Shown: positions 43,816 to 53,008 of the stretch, piece after piece
Layout of the letters: the number at the start of each line of letters is the position of its first letter
Position numbering within the stretch: position 1 is the stretch's first letter
Assembly: GCF_031085295.1 (NCBI RefSeq)
Contig: NZ_JAVFWO010000004.1
Coordinates: 310,001-374,000 of the forward strand
Length of the DNA stretch: 64,000 nt
Reading direction: 5' to 3'
From: Microbacterium psychrotolerans
GTDB taxonomy: Bacteria > Actinomycetota > Actinomycetes > Actinomycetales > Microbacteriaceae
Position numbers and translations under genes: made by a program
Notes under the pieces: model-generated
What the model was told of the DNA's origin: nothing
Seen by the model: only the letters and a program-made list of their open reading frames with translations
Databases searched by the model: none

Positions 43816-45372
43816 GTGGAGAGTATCGCGCAACAGCGCAGAGATGACGCGGGGGTTCGGCACGAGGTCGGAGAGGACCGGCGCTTCGGCAGGCATCGCC
43901 TGAAGGCACTGGCCGTCGCAGTGCTCGCCTCCGCCCTGGTGCTCACCATGTCGCCGGGGGCGGCGCAGGCCGACGATGGGGATCCGACGCCCGGTCCGAC
44001 GATCATCGCGGACCCGGATTCACCCACCGGCTACACGGGCCACTTCGTGTACTACGACCCGGAGGCGACCAGCGTCCGCTTCGTCGCCGACATCCTGCTG
44101 CGCAACTGGGCCGACCCGACGGATACGAAGGTGTACCAGCCGTCCGAGTACAAGCCCGGCCTCATGCGAGGGGGCGGCGGGTACGACGTCGAGATGACCG
44201 ACGCCGGCAACGGGTACTGGGTGACCGACGTTCCGCTCGCGGCGGGCGCGAACCAGTACTGGTTCTACGTGGACGACAACACGAGCCTGTGGGTGGCCGA
44301 CCCGGCGAACTCGCCGATCTTCGCGCCCGACGGACTGACGGGCACAGCGCGACGCGCGTTCAACAAGGTGTTCGTCCCCTACGACGCCGAGAAGCAGAAC
44401 TTCGCGCCTCTGGCCGCCCGCCAGATCGAGCTCGAGCGGGCCGACTCGCCCAAGGGCACGTGGAGCTACGTCCCGTTCGAGGTCAACGGCACGACCCGCA
44501 CGATCGGGGTCTACCTTCCGCCGGGCTACGACGCCGAGCGCGCGGAGCCGTACAAGACGATCTACATGCAGCACGGCAGCGGCCAGGACCAGTCCGACTG
44601 GATGAACATGGGTGACGTGCCGGTCATCATGGACAACCTGATCCAGGACGGGACCACCGAGCCCGCGGTCGTGGTCACGACGAACACGAACTACCTCGGC
44701 GCCTCCAGCCAGGGCTATCCCAACCTGCGGAACGTCGTGATCCCGTTCGTCGAGTCGAACTACAACGTTTCCACGGACGCGATCGACCGTGCCTTCGCGG
44801 GGCTGTCGGCGGGTTCGGGCGTCACGCAGAGCCTGATCAACTTCGATGCTGACGCGTTCGGCTACTACGGGCCCTGGAGTGGCGGCGCGAGCGTCCGCAC
44901 CACCACGCCGAACCTGGCAGCGCCGTACATCCTCTACGGCGGCGGTCGCTGGGACTTCGGTCTGCCCAACGCGAACACGGTGGCGGCGCTCGACAACGTC
45001 GGGTTCGTCGAGAACGTCGTCGTCGCTGGTGCCCACGACTTCAACACGTGGAACCAGATGTTCACGACGTTCGCGCGCGACTACCTGTGGCACCCCGAGG
45101 CCTTCATCAAGGACGAGATCGACACGCTCAAGGCAAGCGTCGCCGGAACGGACCTGAACAAAGGCAACCAGAACGCCCTGACGGTCAAGCTCGACCAGGC
45201 TCTGAACCTCGTCGCGAAGGGCGACAGCGTCGGCGCCCTCGAGGTGCTCAACGGCTTCGTGGCCCAGGTGACCGAGCTCACCGCTGCCGGCAAGCTGACG
45301 ACGGAGCAGTCGGCGGCGCTGCTTCCGGTCGCCCAGAAGATCCTCTTCAACGTGGGCTACTGGGTGCAGTGA
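43816..45372 (+). CDS. Secreted esterase with CBM48-like and FIMAH-like domains
   Basis: The protein has 518 residues. GTG 43816 follows GAGGAGGAAC. A long N region and hydrophobic stretch end in GAAQADDG, a signal peptide. A CBM48-like beta domain (residues 75-185) precedes an esterase with the oxyanion segment MQHGSGQDQSDW, nucleophile GLSAGS near 333 and His in GAHDFNTW near 408. The last 75 residues, with LTVKLDQALNLVAKGD and LNGFVAQVTELT, resemble the FIMAH helical repeat of secreted actinobacterial enzymes. It is a single-module relative of the divergent tandem esterase, so both probably strip ester groups from the same plant polymer. Confidence 0.85.
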   Translation: MESIAQQRRDDAGVRHEVGEDRRFGRHRLKALAVAVLASALVLTMSPGAAQADDGDPTPGPTIIADPDSPTGYTGHFVYYDPEATSVRFVADILLRNWADPTDTKVYQPSEYKPGLMRGGGGYDVEMTDAGNGYWVTDVPLAAGANQYWFYVDDNTSLWVADPANSPIFAPDGLTGTARRAFNKVFVPYDAEKQNFAPLAARQIELERADSPKGTWSYVPFEVNGTTRTIGVYLPPGYDAERAEPYKTIYMQHGSGQDQSDWMNMGDVPVIMDNLIQDGTTEPAVVVTTNTNYLGASSQGYPNLRNVVIPFVESNYNVSTDAIDRAFAGLSAGSGVTQSLINFDADAFGYYGPWSGGASVRTTTPNLAAPYILYGGGRWDFGLPNANTVAALDNVGFVENVVVAGAHDFNTWNQMFTTFARDYLWHPEAFIKDEIDTLKASVAGTDLNKGNQNALTVKLDQALNLVAKGDSVGALEVLNGFVAQVTELTAAGKLTTEQSAALLPVAQKILFNVGYWVQ

Positions 45373-45388
45373 TCCGCTGCTGAGGCGA

Positions 45389-45426
45389 AAGGGGTGCCGG
45401 CGGGCTCTGGTCCGCCGGCACCCCTT
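45389..45426 (+). terminator. Strong hairpin terminator after the esterase gene
   Basis: AAGGGGTGCCGGCGG (45389-45403) pairs perfectly with 45412-45426 around an eight-base loop. The A and T bases at the ends make it useful in both directions. Confidence 0.8.
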
Positions 45427-45427
45427 C

Positions 45428-45469
45428 GCGCACGGAGGCAGCGTGGCTGCCGGCATCCCCTCCGTGCGC
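45428..45469 (-). terminator. Second hairpin, facing the convergent LacI gene
   Basis: GCGCACGGAGG (45428-45438) pairs with CCTCCGTGCGC (45459-45469), and the loop holds a small GCAGC/GCTGC stem. It lies 46 bases past the stop of the LacI gene. Confidence 0.55.
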
Positions 45470-45514
45470 AGCCTGTCGGCCTGCGGCTCTGTCGCGCGGG
45501 CGCGCTGAGGAGCG

Positions 45515-46522
45515 CTAGCGAGCGGGCGCTGCCGTCGAATCGCGTACGACGAGACTGGTGGCCAGCTCGACCCGGGTGACTTCCGGCCGCGGCTCGTCGA
45601 GCAGCTGCAGGAGCAGCTTCGTCGCCTGCTCGGCCATCTCGCGCAGGGGCTGGTGAACGGTCGTCAGCCGCGGGCTCGCCAACTCGGCGATCGCGAGGTC
45701 GTCGTAGCCCACGACGGACAGCTCGCCCGGCACCGCGATCCCCCGCGCCTGTGCCGCGTACAGCACCCCGAGCGCCTGCAGATCGTTGCCCGCGAAGATG
45801 GCGGTCGGCGGATCGGCGAGACTCAGCAGCTCCGACGCATGCCTCTCGCCCCCCTCTCGCTGGAAGTCGCCGTAGCGGATCCATTCCGGCTCGATGGCCA
45901 CACCGGCCGAGGTCATCGCCGCGCGGTAGCCATCGAGCCGCGCGAGGGAGCTCATGACCTCCTCGGGACCGGTGATCGCCGCGATCCGGCGATGGCCGAG
46001 CTCCAGCAGATGCCTCGTCGCGGCGAGCCCGCCGGACCAGTTCGCCGAGCCGACGGAGGGGATGCCGGGTGCCGGGTCCCCCGCCGGATCGATGATGACG
46101 AACGGAATGCCGCGGGCCTTCAGCGTGGCGCGACCCTGCGGAGGGACGTCGGCGAACAGCAGGATGATCCCGGTCGGACCCCGTCGCACGACGGCATCGA
46201 GCCACTCCGGCCCGGGCGTGCGCCGGTCGCCGCTGACGGACAGCGAGATCGCCAGGCCCACCTCGGCGGCGCTCTCGCGAACGCCCTCGATGACGGCGAG
46301 CGCCCAGTCGCCGTCGAGTTCGTGGAGCACTACCTCGATGTACTCGCGCCGCTCCTTGCTCTTGCGCCGCCGGTAGCCGCTCATGCGCAGCTGCTCCTCG
46401 ACGAGGGCTCGCGTCGCCGACGACACGTCGGCCGCACCGTTGAGCACTTTCGAGATGGTCGTCAGCGACACTCCGGTCTGCGCGGCGATCTCCTTGAGGG
46501 TCACCCGCTGGGTCCGCGCCAT
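45515..46522 (-). CDS. LacI-family regulator of the arabinoside operon
   Basis: The protein has 335 residues with ATG 46522 (a GTG stands just before it). The helix-turn-helix covers about residues 7-28 with recognition helix VSLTTISKVLNG, and the linker is unusually basic (RRRKSKERRE). The effector domain follows. It is the last gene of the operon running from 52811, 13 bases after the GH5 gene, so its level rises with the operon. It is a prime candidate for the (T)TTACAACGTNGTAA(A) sites; the other is the LacI gene at 57304-58344. Confidence 0.9.
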   Translation of the reverse strand: MARTQRVTLKEIAAQTGVSLTTISKVLNGAADVSSATRALVEEQLRMSGYRRRKSKERREYIEVVLHELDGDWALAVIEGVRESAAEVGLAISLSVSGDRRTPGPEWLDAVVRRGPTGIILLFADVPPQGRATLKARGIPFVIIDPAGDPAPGIPSVGSANWSGGLAATRHLLELGHRRIAAITGPEEVMSSLARLDGYRAAMTSAGVAIEPEWIRYGDFQREGGERHASELLSLADPPTAIFAGNDLQALGVLYAAQARGIAVPGELSVVGYDDLAIAELASPRLTTVHQPLREMAEQATKLLLQLLDEPRPEVTRVELATSLVVRDSTAAPAR

Positions 46523-46535
46523 CACACCACCTGGA

Positions 46536-47918
46536 CTAGCGCGCCGCGCGCCGGAGGATCGTCGCCAGCCCTTCGCGGACCCGGCAGTGGGCGAACGAGA
46601 AGGCGTCGGCCAGCTGCTCCGCCTCGTCGGGCGCGACGCCCTCGAACGCCCGCGCGAACTCGTCCACCATCGCCTCGGCGAGCATCACATGCCGCACGTG
46701 TCCGTGGATCCACCGGCGCGCGCCCCACGGGTAGGGCTGGAAATCCGGGAACTCCGTCTCGAAGAGCCGCTCGATCGGTTCCAGGATGCCGCGGACTCCG
46801 GCATCCGTCGATCCCCAGGAGTCCACCCCCAGACGGGCCTTCTTCTCGAGCACGGGCGCGATGCGGCGGAGGTAGGCCGACTCGGGGTCGACGGTCACGA
46901 CTCCCTGCAGCCCGATGTCCTTGTAGGTCCACAGCGCCCAGCTCGCGTCGTACCGCTCGAAGATCTCGAGCTGGTCCTCGAGCAGGCGGTAGCGCTGCTC
47001 GTCCCGCGCGGGGTCACCGGTGTAGACCGGACCGAACTCACCCACCCAGATCGGCGTGCCCGTCTCGCGCATGTACTCAGTCCGCTGCAGGAAGGTCTCC
47101 TCGACGCGTGCCCGGTCGACGAACTGGCCGCGAGAGACCCCGGGGTAGGGGCCGCCGTCGACGAACCCCGGCAGCGCGTAGTCGTGCGCGGTGTAGACGC
47201 AGTTCGGCAGCGGATCGCCCAACTGGTCGAACTGGGTCGAGTAGCGGTTGCCGTCGAGGAAGAGGATGTGGTCGGGATCCACCGCCCGGATTGCCGCCTC
47301 GAGTCGGCGATAGAACGGACCGATGGCGGACCCGTGCGCGTCGGCCGGTTCGTTCACGGGGTTGTAGCCGGCAACCCACGGGTTGCCTCGGTAGTGCTCC
47401 GCGATCGTCTCCCACAGATGGACGACGCGATCCTGAAACTGCCGCTGGCCCCAGAAGTTCGCCCACTGGGTGGGGTTGTCACTGTGCCAGTGCTGGTTCT
47501 GCGCACCCGGCAGCGCATGAAGGTCGAGGATCGTGTAGATCCCGTGGCCGGCGCACGCCTGGACCACCTGATCGAGCAGCCGGAAGCCCTCCTCGCGGAT
47601 GACGAACGGCTCGTCGTCGCTCTCGAAGTGGCGGTAGTTGAAAGGGATCCTCAGCGAGTTGAGTCCGAGCGACTGCAGGAACGCCGCGTCCTCAGCGGTG
47701 AAGAAGCCCGCCAGGAAGCGAGCGAAGAAGCGCTCGTACCCCTCGTCGCCGAGGACGCGCCGAAGGGCGCGCCGCTGCTGCGACTCGGCACCGGCGTAGC
47801 CGGTGATGAAGTTCTCCATGTTCATCCAGCCGCCGAGCCCGAACCCCCTGAGGGTCACCGGCCCGTCGTCGGCCACGATGCGGGTCCCGTCGACACGGAG
47901 CATGCCGTGCGGCGTCAT
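46536..47918 (-). CDS. Glycoside hydrolase family 5 enzyme, cytoplasmic
   Basis: The protein has 460 residues, with ATG 47918 behind GGAGGAGAG. The barrel shows LRIPFNYRHFE near 90, acid/base Glu190 in NPVNEPAD, and nucleophile Glu294 in WVGEFGP. Both catalytic residues are intact. No signal peptide is present, so it cuts imported oligosaccharides. GH5 covers cellulases, mannanases, exo-1,3-glucanases and others, and the GWMNMENF start suggests an exo-acting branch, but the bond cannot be named. It lies 49 bases after the arabinofuranosidase gene. Confidence 0.85.
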   Translation of the reverse strand: MTPHGMLRVDGTRIVADDGPVTLRGFGLGGWMNMENFITGYAGAESQQRRALRRVLGDEGYERFFARFLAGFFTAEDAAFLQSLGLNSLRIPFNYRHFESDDEPFVIREEGFRLLDQVVQACAGHGIYTILDLHALPGAQNQHWHSDNPTQWANFWGQRQFQDRVVHLWETIAEHYRGNPWVAGYNPVNEPADAHGSAIGPFYRRLEAAIRAVDPDHILFLDGNRYSTQFDQLGDPLPNCVYTAHDYALPGFVDGGPYPGVSRGQFVDRARVEETFLQRTEYMRETGTPIWVGEFGPVYTGDPARDEQRYRLLEDQLEIFERYDASWALWTYKDIGLQGVVTVDPESAYLRRIAPVLEKKARLGVDSWGSTDAGVRGILEPIERLFETEFPDFQPYPWGARRWIHGHVRHVMLAEAMVDEFARAFEGVAPDEAEQLADAFSFAHCRVREGLATILRRAAR

Positions 47919-47967
47919 CGTCTCTCCTCCTCTGTGTGCACGTGCGAGACGGATCGGTCGGCTGCGC

Positions 47968-49479
47968 TCAGTCGAGCGTCAGAACCGTCCACGAGACAGG
48001 CGGCAGCGTGATGCTGACCGTGCCCTCGCCGACACTCACCGAGGTGTTCTCCCGCGGGGAGACGCGCTCGGGATCCTCCAGCGTGTTCGCCGCGTGGATG
48101 TCGCCGTCGAAGAGCGATGTCGCGCGGGCGGCGCCGACGGAGCCCACGGCACGGGTGTCGATGTCGAGCGTTACCTCCTCCGTCAGGCTGCGGTTCACGG
48201 CGAAGACCGTCGTGCCGCCGCCGGCCTCGTCGTACGTCGCGACGGCGTCGACGAGCGGCACCTCGCCGTAGAGCCGGGTGCCGTAGGTCGGGCTGTCGAG
48301 CTTGAGCTCGAGCGCGACGTCGCGGGCCAGCCTCGAAGTGAGCGAGAACGGGTGGAACGTGGTCTGCCGCCACGCGGGGCCGCCCGGCTCGGTCATGATC
48401 GGCGCGATCACGTTCACGAGCTGCGCCAGGCTGGCGGCGGTCACCCGGTCGGCGTGGCGGATCAGCGAGATCATGAGGCTGCCCAGCACGACGGCATCGA
48501 GCACGGAGTACGAATCCTCCAGCAGCCGCGGCGCGACCGGCCACTCCGCCACGTCGGTGATCTTGTCGACCTCGTTGTAGCGGGACTGGTACCAGACGTT
48601 CCACTCGTCGAAGGAGATGTTGATGGTCTTGTCGCTGCGACGGGTGGCCTTCACGTGGTCGGCGGTGGCGACGACGGCCTCGATGAACCGGTCCATGTTG
48701 ACGCCGGAGGCGAGGAAGCTGCCGTAGTCGTCACCCTTGGGCTCGTAATAGGCGTGGCACGAGATGAAGTCGACGTCGTCGTAGGTGTGCTCGAGGACCA
48801 CGCGCTCCCAGTCGCCGAACGTCGGCATCTGCGCGCTCGAGCTGCCGCAGACGACGAGCTCGAGATCGGGATCGATCTGCCGCATCGCGCTCGCGGTCTT
48901 AGCCGCGAGCCGGCCGTACTCCTCGGCGGTGCTGTGCCCGAGCTGCCACGGGCCGTCCATCTCGTTGCCCAGGCACCACATCCGGATGCCGTGCGGTTCA
49001 GGGTGGCCGTTGGCGACGCGTCGCTGCGCCCAATGCGTGCCCGAGCGCAGGTTCGCGTACTCGAGGACGTCGAGGGCCTCGAGCACGCCCCGCGTTCCCA
49101 GGTTGACGGCGTACATCAGCTCGCTGTCGACCTTCTTCAGCCACCCCGCGAACTCGTCGAGGCCGATCTCGTTACTCTCGGTCGAGTGCCAGGCCAGGTC
49201 GAGCCGTGGCGGTCGCTCGTCGCGCGGCCCGACACCGTCCTCCCAGCGATAGCCCGACACGAAGTTGCCGCCCGGGTATCGGATCGTCGAGACGCCGAGC
49301 TCGCGCACGAGCTCGATGACGTCGGTGCGGAAGCCTTCCTCGTCGGCTTTCTCGTGCCCCGGCTCGTAGATGCCGTCGTACACGCAGCGGCCCAGGTGCT
49401 CGACGAAGGATCCGAAGAGGCGGCGATTGACGGGTCCGATGGTGAACTGCGGGTCGAGGGTGAGGTGTGCTCGGTTCAT
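47968..49479 (-). CDS. abfA: Alpha-L-arabinofuranosidase, glycoside hydrolase family 51
   Basis: The protein has 503 residues and should release terminal alpha-L-arabinofuranose from arabinan, arabinoxylan or arabinogalactan fragments. It has the full family layout: N-terminal IRYPGGNFVSGY near 66, acid/base Glu173 in CLGNEMDG, nucleophile Glu292 in SFDEWNVWY, and a C-terminal beta domain with AVNRSL. There is no signal peptide, as is usual for GH51 enzymes working on imported oligosaccharides. It lies 49 bases after the second permease gene, so uptake and cleavage are co-expressed. Confidence 0.95.
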   Translation of the reverse strand: MNRAHLTLDPQFTIGPVNRRLFGSFVEHLGRCVYDGIYEPGHEKADEEGFRTDVIELVRELGVSTIRYPGGNFVSGYRWEDGVGPRDERPPRLDLAWHSTESNEIGLDEFAGWLKKVDSELMYAVNLGTRGVLEALDVLEYANLRSGTHWAQRRVANGHPEPHGIRMWCLGNEMDGPWQLGHSTAEEYGRLAAKTASAMRQIDPDLELVVCGSSSAQMPTFGDWERVVLEHTYDDVDFISCHAYYEPKGDDYGSFLASGVNMDRFIEAVVATADHVKATRRSDKTINISFDEWNVWYQSRYNEVDKITDVAEWPVAPRLLEDSYSVLDAVVLGSLMISLIRHADRVTAASLAQLVNVIAPIMTEPGGPAWRQTTFHPFSLTSRLARDVALELKLDSPTYGTRLYGEVPLVDAVATYDEAGGGTTVFAVNRSLTEEVTLDIDTRAVGSVGAARATSLFDGDIHAANTLEDPERVSPRENTSVSVGEGTVSITLPPVSWTVLTLD

Positions 49480-49528
49480 TCTTCTCTTCCAAGGACGAGG
49501 GAAAGGGGCAGGGGCGTGGAGCGCCCGC

Positions 49529-50455
49529 TCACTTGAGGCTTCCGATCGACAGCCCGCCCTGCCAGTACTTCTGGAGGCCCAGGAACGCGATGATGAGCGG
49601 GATCACCGAGACGAGCGCGCCGAGGATGATGATGCTCCACAGGTTCTGCCCGCCCGCCGCCCCATACGTCGCTGCGGTGGACTGCCAGAGCCCGATGCCG
49701 ACCGTCACGGGGTAGAGGCGGTTGTCCGACAGCATGACGAGCGGGAGGAAGTAGTTGTTCCACGAGGCCACGACGGACAGCAGTACCACCGTCACGATCG
49801 CCGGGCGGAGGAGCGGCAGCGCCACCTGGAGGAACGTCCTGAACTCGCCCGCGCCGTCGACGCGTGCGGCGTCCAGCAGCTCGTCCGGCACCGCATCACG
49901 CGCGTACACGTTCATGAGGTAGACCCCGAACGGATTGAGCAGGCTGGGGAAGATCACCGCCCAGATGGTGTTCGTCCACCCGACCTGAGCGAACAGCACG
50001 AAGGTGGGGATGACGAGGGCCGTCGTCGGGATCATGACGGCACCCAGCAGGATCGCGAACGCGGCACGCCGGCCGGTGAAGTTGTACTTCGCGAATCCAT
50101 AGCCGGCCAGCACGGCGAGCACGGTCGCCCCGACACCGCCGGCGATCGCGTAGAGGGCGGAGTTCGCCAGCCACCGTGCGTAGATGCCCCCGCTGTAGGT
50201 GAAGAGTTCGACCAGATTGCCGATGTAGTCGATGTCGTCCGAGAACCAGAGCGCACTGCCACCCCCGAACAGACCGGCTGAACTCTTCGAGCTGTTGACG
50301 ATGAGCCACCAGAACGGGATCAGGAAGTACACCATCAGCAGCGCGAGCACGACGTTCATCGGTATGCGGCCGCGTGTGCGCGGGGTCGTCCGGCGCTCGA
50401 CGCGTCTGCGCGGCTTCGGGTTCGTCCCGGTGAGCTCCATGGGTGTGACGGTCAT
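49529..50455 (-). CDS. Sugar ABC transporter permease (CUT1, MalG-like)
   Basis: The protein has 308 residues starting at ATG 50455, which overlaps the previous permease stop. The N terminus is long and basic. Helices begin with MNVVLALLMVYFLIPFWWLI near residue 33. The EAA-type loop reads DAARVDGAGEFRTFLQVALP near 208. It forms the channel with the permease encoded just upstream. Confidence 0.93.
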   Translation of the reverse strand: MTVTPMELTGTNPKPRRRVERRTTPRTRGRIPMNVVLALLMVYFLIPFWWLIVNSSKSSAGLFGGGSALWFSDDIDYIGNLVELFTYSGGIYARWLANSALYAIAGGVGATVLAVLAGYGFAKYNFTGRRAAFAILLGAVMIPTTALVIPTFVLFAQVGWTNTIWAVIFPSLLNPFGVYLMNVYARDAVPDELLDAARVDGAGEFRTFLQVALPLLRPAIVTVVLLSVVASWNNYFLPLVMLSDNRLYPVTVGIGLWQSTAATYGAAGGQNLWSIIILGALVSVIPLIIAFLGLQKYWQGGLSIGSLK

Positions 50456-51378
50456 GAGAAGAAGCTCCCTCGCTTGCGGGTGGCGAACAGGAAGATGTAG
50501 ACGCACACGAAGACGACAGCCCCGAGCGCGAACGAGATCGCCGACCCGTAGTTGTAGTTCGCCAGCGAGAACGCCTGCTGGTAGGCGTACATGTTCGGCG
50601 TGAAGTCGTTGGGGATCGCTCCGGCGGCCAGCTGCTGCAGGATCTGGGGCTCGTTGAAGAACTGCAGGGTGCCGATGAGGGCGAACACCAGGATGAGCAG
50701 CAGGGCTGGAGAGAGCAGCGGGATCTTGATCCGCAGGACGATCTGCCATTGGGACGCGCCGTCGATGCGCGCGGCCTCGTAGAGCGTCGGATCGATGCCC
50801 TGCAGCGCGGCGTACAGGATGATCATGTAGTAGCCGACCCACTGCCAGGTGACGATGTTGAGCAGGCCGTAGAAGATGAGGCTGCTGCTCAGGAAATCGG
50901 GAGCCTGAGCGCCGAAACTTTCGAAGATCTCCGCGAGGGGACCGAAGTTGTCGCTGTAGAGGAACCCCCACATCAGGGCGCCGATCACGGTCGGGATCGC
51001 GTAAGGCATGAAGATCATCAGGCGCGAGAATCGCGCGAACCGTGTGATCACGATGTCGAGGATCAGCGCGATCGCGAGCGAGATCGCCATCTGCAGAGGG
51101 ATCAGCACAAGCGAGAACCGGATGACGAACCACATGCCGTCGAGGAACGACGGGTCACTGAAGGCCTTGACGTAGTTGCCGAAGAGGACGAACCTCGTCC
51201 CGCCGATGAGGGACTTCTGGAACAGGCTCAGATAGAGCGCGAACCCGATCGGGAGTACGAGAAGGGTGAGGAAGACGATCCCGAATGGTCCGACGAAGAG
51301 CCAGCCGTAAAGGTTCTGGCGCCGCGTGGTCGACCTTCTGTGCTTCGTCTTCGCGGAGGTTGCGGTTGACGCAGTCAT
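50452..51378 (-). CDS. Sugar ABC transporter permease (CUT1, MalF-like)
   Basis: The protein has 308 residues with ATG 51378 after GGAGAAA. Helices start with LYGWLFVGPFGIVFLTLLVL near residue 22. The EAA loop reads EAARIDGASQWQIVLRIKIP near 217. It follows the binding-protein gene across a 71-base gap that contains a hairpin. As with the rhamnose system, no ATPase gene is nearby. Confidence 0.93.
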   Translation of the reverse strand: MTASTATSAKTKHRRSTTRRQNLYGWLFVGPFGIVFLTLLVLPIGFALYLSLFQKSLIGGTRFVLFGNYVKAFSDPSFLDGMWFVIRFSLVLIPLQMAISLAIALILDIVITRFARFSRLMIFMPYAIPTVIGALMWGFLYSDNFGPLAEIFESFGAQAPDFLSSSLIFYGLLNIVTWQWVGYYMIILYAALQGIDPTLYEAARIDGASQWQIVLRIKIPLLSPALLLILVFALIGTLQFFNEPQILQQLAAGAIPNDFTPNMYAYQQAFSLANYNYGSAISFALGAVVFVCVYIFLFATRKRGSFFS

Positions 51379-51410
51379 GATTTCTCCAGGTCTGGCAGGG
51401 GATGACCGAA

Positions 51411-51438
51411 GGCCGGTCCGTAGGAGCACGGACCGGCC
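51411..51438 (-). terminator. Intercistronic hairpin after the lipoprotein gene
   Basis: GGCCGGTCCGT (51411-51421) pairs perfectly with 51428-51438 around a six-base loop, just after the stop of the binding-protein gene. It mirrors the hairpin at 17898-17927 in the rhamnose transporter. Confidence 0.65.
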
Positions 51439-51449
51439 CTGCGGTCAGG

Positions 51450-52811
51450 TCACTTGACGGTGAACCCCTGCTCCTCCGCGTAGGCCACGACGGCGTCCTG
51501 CAGGGCGTCCGCCGCCTCGGAGCCGGTTGCGGACCCCTCGTTGATGCGCGCGATCTGCTCCGTCAGCTGCGAGTAGTAGTACTGGCCGATCGGCGTGTAC
51601 GTCATGCCCTCGTAGGCGTTGGCCGCCGGCACATACACCTCCTTGTTGGCCTGCTGGCCTCCGAAGAAGGGCACCTCGTAGTCCTGGAACTCCGGCGAAT
51701 CGAGCACGTTGACGTTCAGCGGGAAGATGATCTGGTTCTGCCAGCCGTCGTCCAGCGAAGCCTGATCCGCGTAGACACCGAACGCCACCTTGGCCGCGAG
51801 GTCAGGGTCGCTCGCCTGACTCGAGACGGCCATGGCGGAGCCGCCCCAGTTGATCGCGATCGGGTTGCTGGGATCCCACTGCGGCATCGGGGCTGTCGCC
51901 CAGACACCGGCATCCGCGCCCTCGCCGACACCGGCGCCCTGGAGGTAGCCCGGGGCCCAGGCGGCCGAGAGGTAGGTGGCGTAGTCGCCGTTGATCACAC
52001 CGGCGATGTACTCGGGAGTGAACTGGTCCTCCGTGCCGACCAGACCCTTTTCGACGAGGCCGGCCCAGTAGTCGAGGACCTCTTTGATCTCGGGGCTGTT
52101 GAGTTCGATGCCGATCTCACCCTCGTTGGCAGGGTCGTACTCGAACGGCTGCGCACCGTTCTGGTACATCAGCGCCGTGACCTCGGCCGGCTGGTTCGCC
52201 GCGAAGCTCGCGAAGACCGGGCCGCCGGCATCCTTGACCTTCTGCGCCGCGGTCTCGAGCTCGGCCCACGTCGTGGGCGGAGTGATGCCGTACTGGTCGA
52301 AGATGTCGGTGCGGTAGATCATGCCCATCGGGCCGCCGTCGACCGGAGCGCCGTAGATGCCGTCGCCGACGGAGACGTCCTTCCACGCGCCGTCGCTGAA
52401 GTTGTCCTTCACGTCCTCGTAGCCGAGGTCGTTCAGCTCGACCAGGGCGTCCTGCGCTTGGAAGGTCGCGATGCGGTCGGCCTCGACCATCATGACGTCG
52501 GGAGCGCCGCTGCCGGCCGAGATCGCGGTCTGGAACTTGTCGTAGGCGTCACCACCCGCGCCGGCGTTGGTCCAGCAGACCTGGACCTCGTCGTTCTGCT
52601 CGTTGAAGTTGTCGACGACGAGCTCCATGTTCGGATACCAGGCCCACATGGTGACGACCGGCAGGTCCTCCTTGGGGATGGAATTCGTGCAGTTCGCGTC
52701 GTCGTTGCCGCCGCCGTCGGCGTTGTCGCCGCCACCTCCGGCGGTGCACGCAGCCAGAGCGCCGACCAGGGCGAACGCTGTGACTGCAGCAAGGACAGGC
52801 TTCGTCTTCAC
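51450..52811 (-). CDS. ABC transporter substrate-binding lipoprotein (CUT1), probable arabinoside binding
   Basis: The protein has 453 residues and starts at GTG 52811 after AAGGAAA. The signal ends with the lipobox LAAC, followed by a Gly/Asp/Asn linker, so it is a surface lipoprotein. The rest is a family 1 solute-binding fold. It is the first gene of the operon with two permeases, GH51, GH5 and LacI. Two overlapping operators and a promoter stand about 100 bases upstream. An arabinose-containing oligosaccharide is the probable ligand, judged from the enzymes in the operon. Confidence 0.9.
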   Translation of the reverse strand: MKTKPVLAAVTAFALVGALAACTAGGGGDNADGGGNDDANCTNSIPKEDLPVVTMWAWYPNMELVVDNFNEQNDEVQVCWTNAGAGGDAYDKFQTAISAGSGAPDVMMVEADRIATFQAQDALVELNDLGYEDVKDNFSDGAWKDVSVGDGIYGAPVDGGPMGMIYRTDIFDQYGITPPTTWAELETAAQKVKDAGGPVFASFAANQPAEVTALMYQNGAQPFEYDPANEGEIGIELNSPEIKEVLDYWAGLVEKGLVGTEDQFTPEYIAGVINGDYATYLSAAWAPGYLQGAGVGEGADAGVWATAPMPQWDPSNPIAINWGGSAMAVSSQASDPDLAAKVAFGVYADQASLDDGWQNQIIFPLNVNVLDSPEFQDYEVPFFGGQQANKEVYVPAANAYEGMTYTPIGQYYYSQLTEQIARINEGSATGSEAADALQDAVVAYAEEQGFTVK

Positions 52812-52906
52812 TGGAGTTTCCTTTCGGTATTGCTGACTTCTTCGTCGGTGCACGACCGGTCCCAGAGCCGTCCGCCCCGGGTGGCGACGGTCGGTCTGGT
52901 ACGTGG

Positions 52907-52936
52907 TCTACAACGTTGTAGAGCAACGTTGTAGAC
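52907..52936. promoter_or_regulatory. Two overlapping LacI-type operators before the arabinoside operon
   Basis: TCTACAACGTTGTAGA at 52907-52922 is a perfect 16-base palindrome. A second copy of the core, GCAACGTTGTAG, follows at 52923-52934, with centres 13 bases apart. Both lie directly after the -10 of the promoter at 52937-52965. Confidence 0.75.
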
Positions 52937-52965
52937 ACTTTCCCACCGGCCGCATCGACTGTCAA
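52937..52965 (-). promoter_or_regulatory. Promoter of the arabinoside operon
   Basis: On the minus strand TTGACA (52965-52960) and GAAAGT (52942-52937) are 17 bases apart. The operators cover the expected start site. Confidence 0.55.
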
Positions 52966-53008
52966 GACGCGGACGGAATTTTCTGGGCGGGGAGCGAAAC
53001 TTCTGCCG

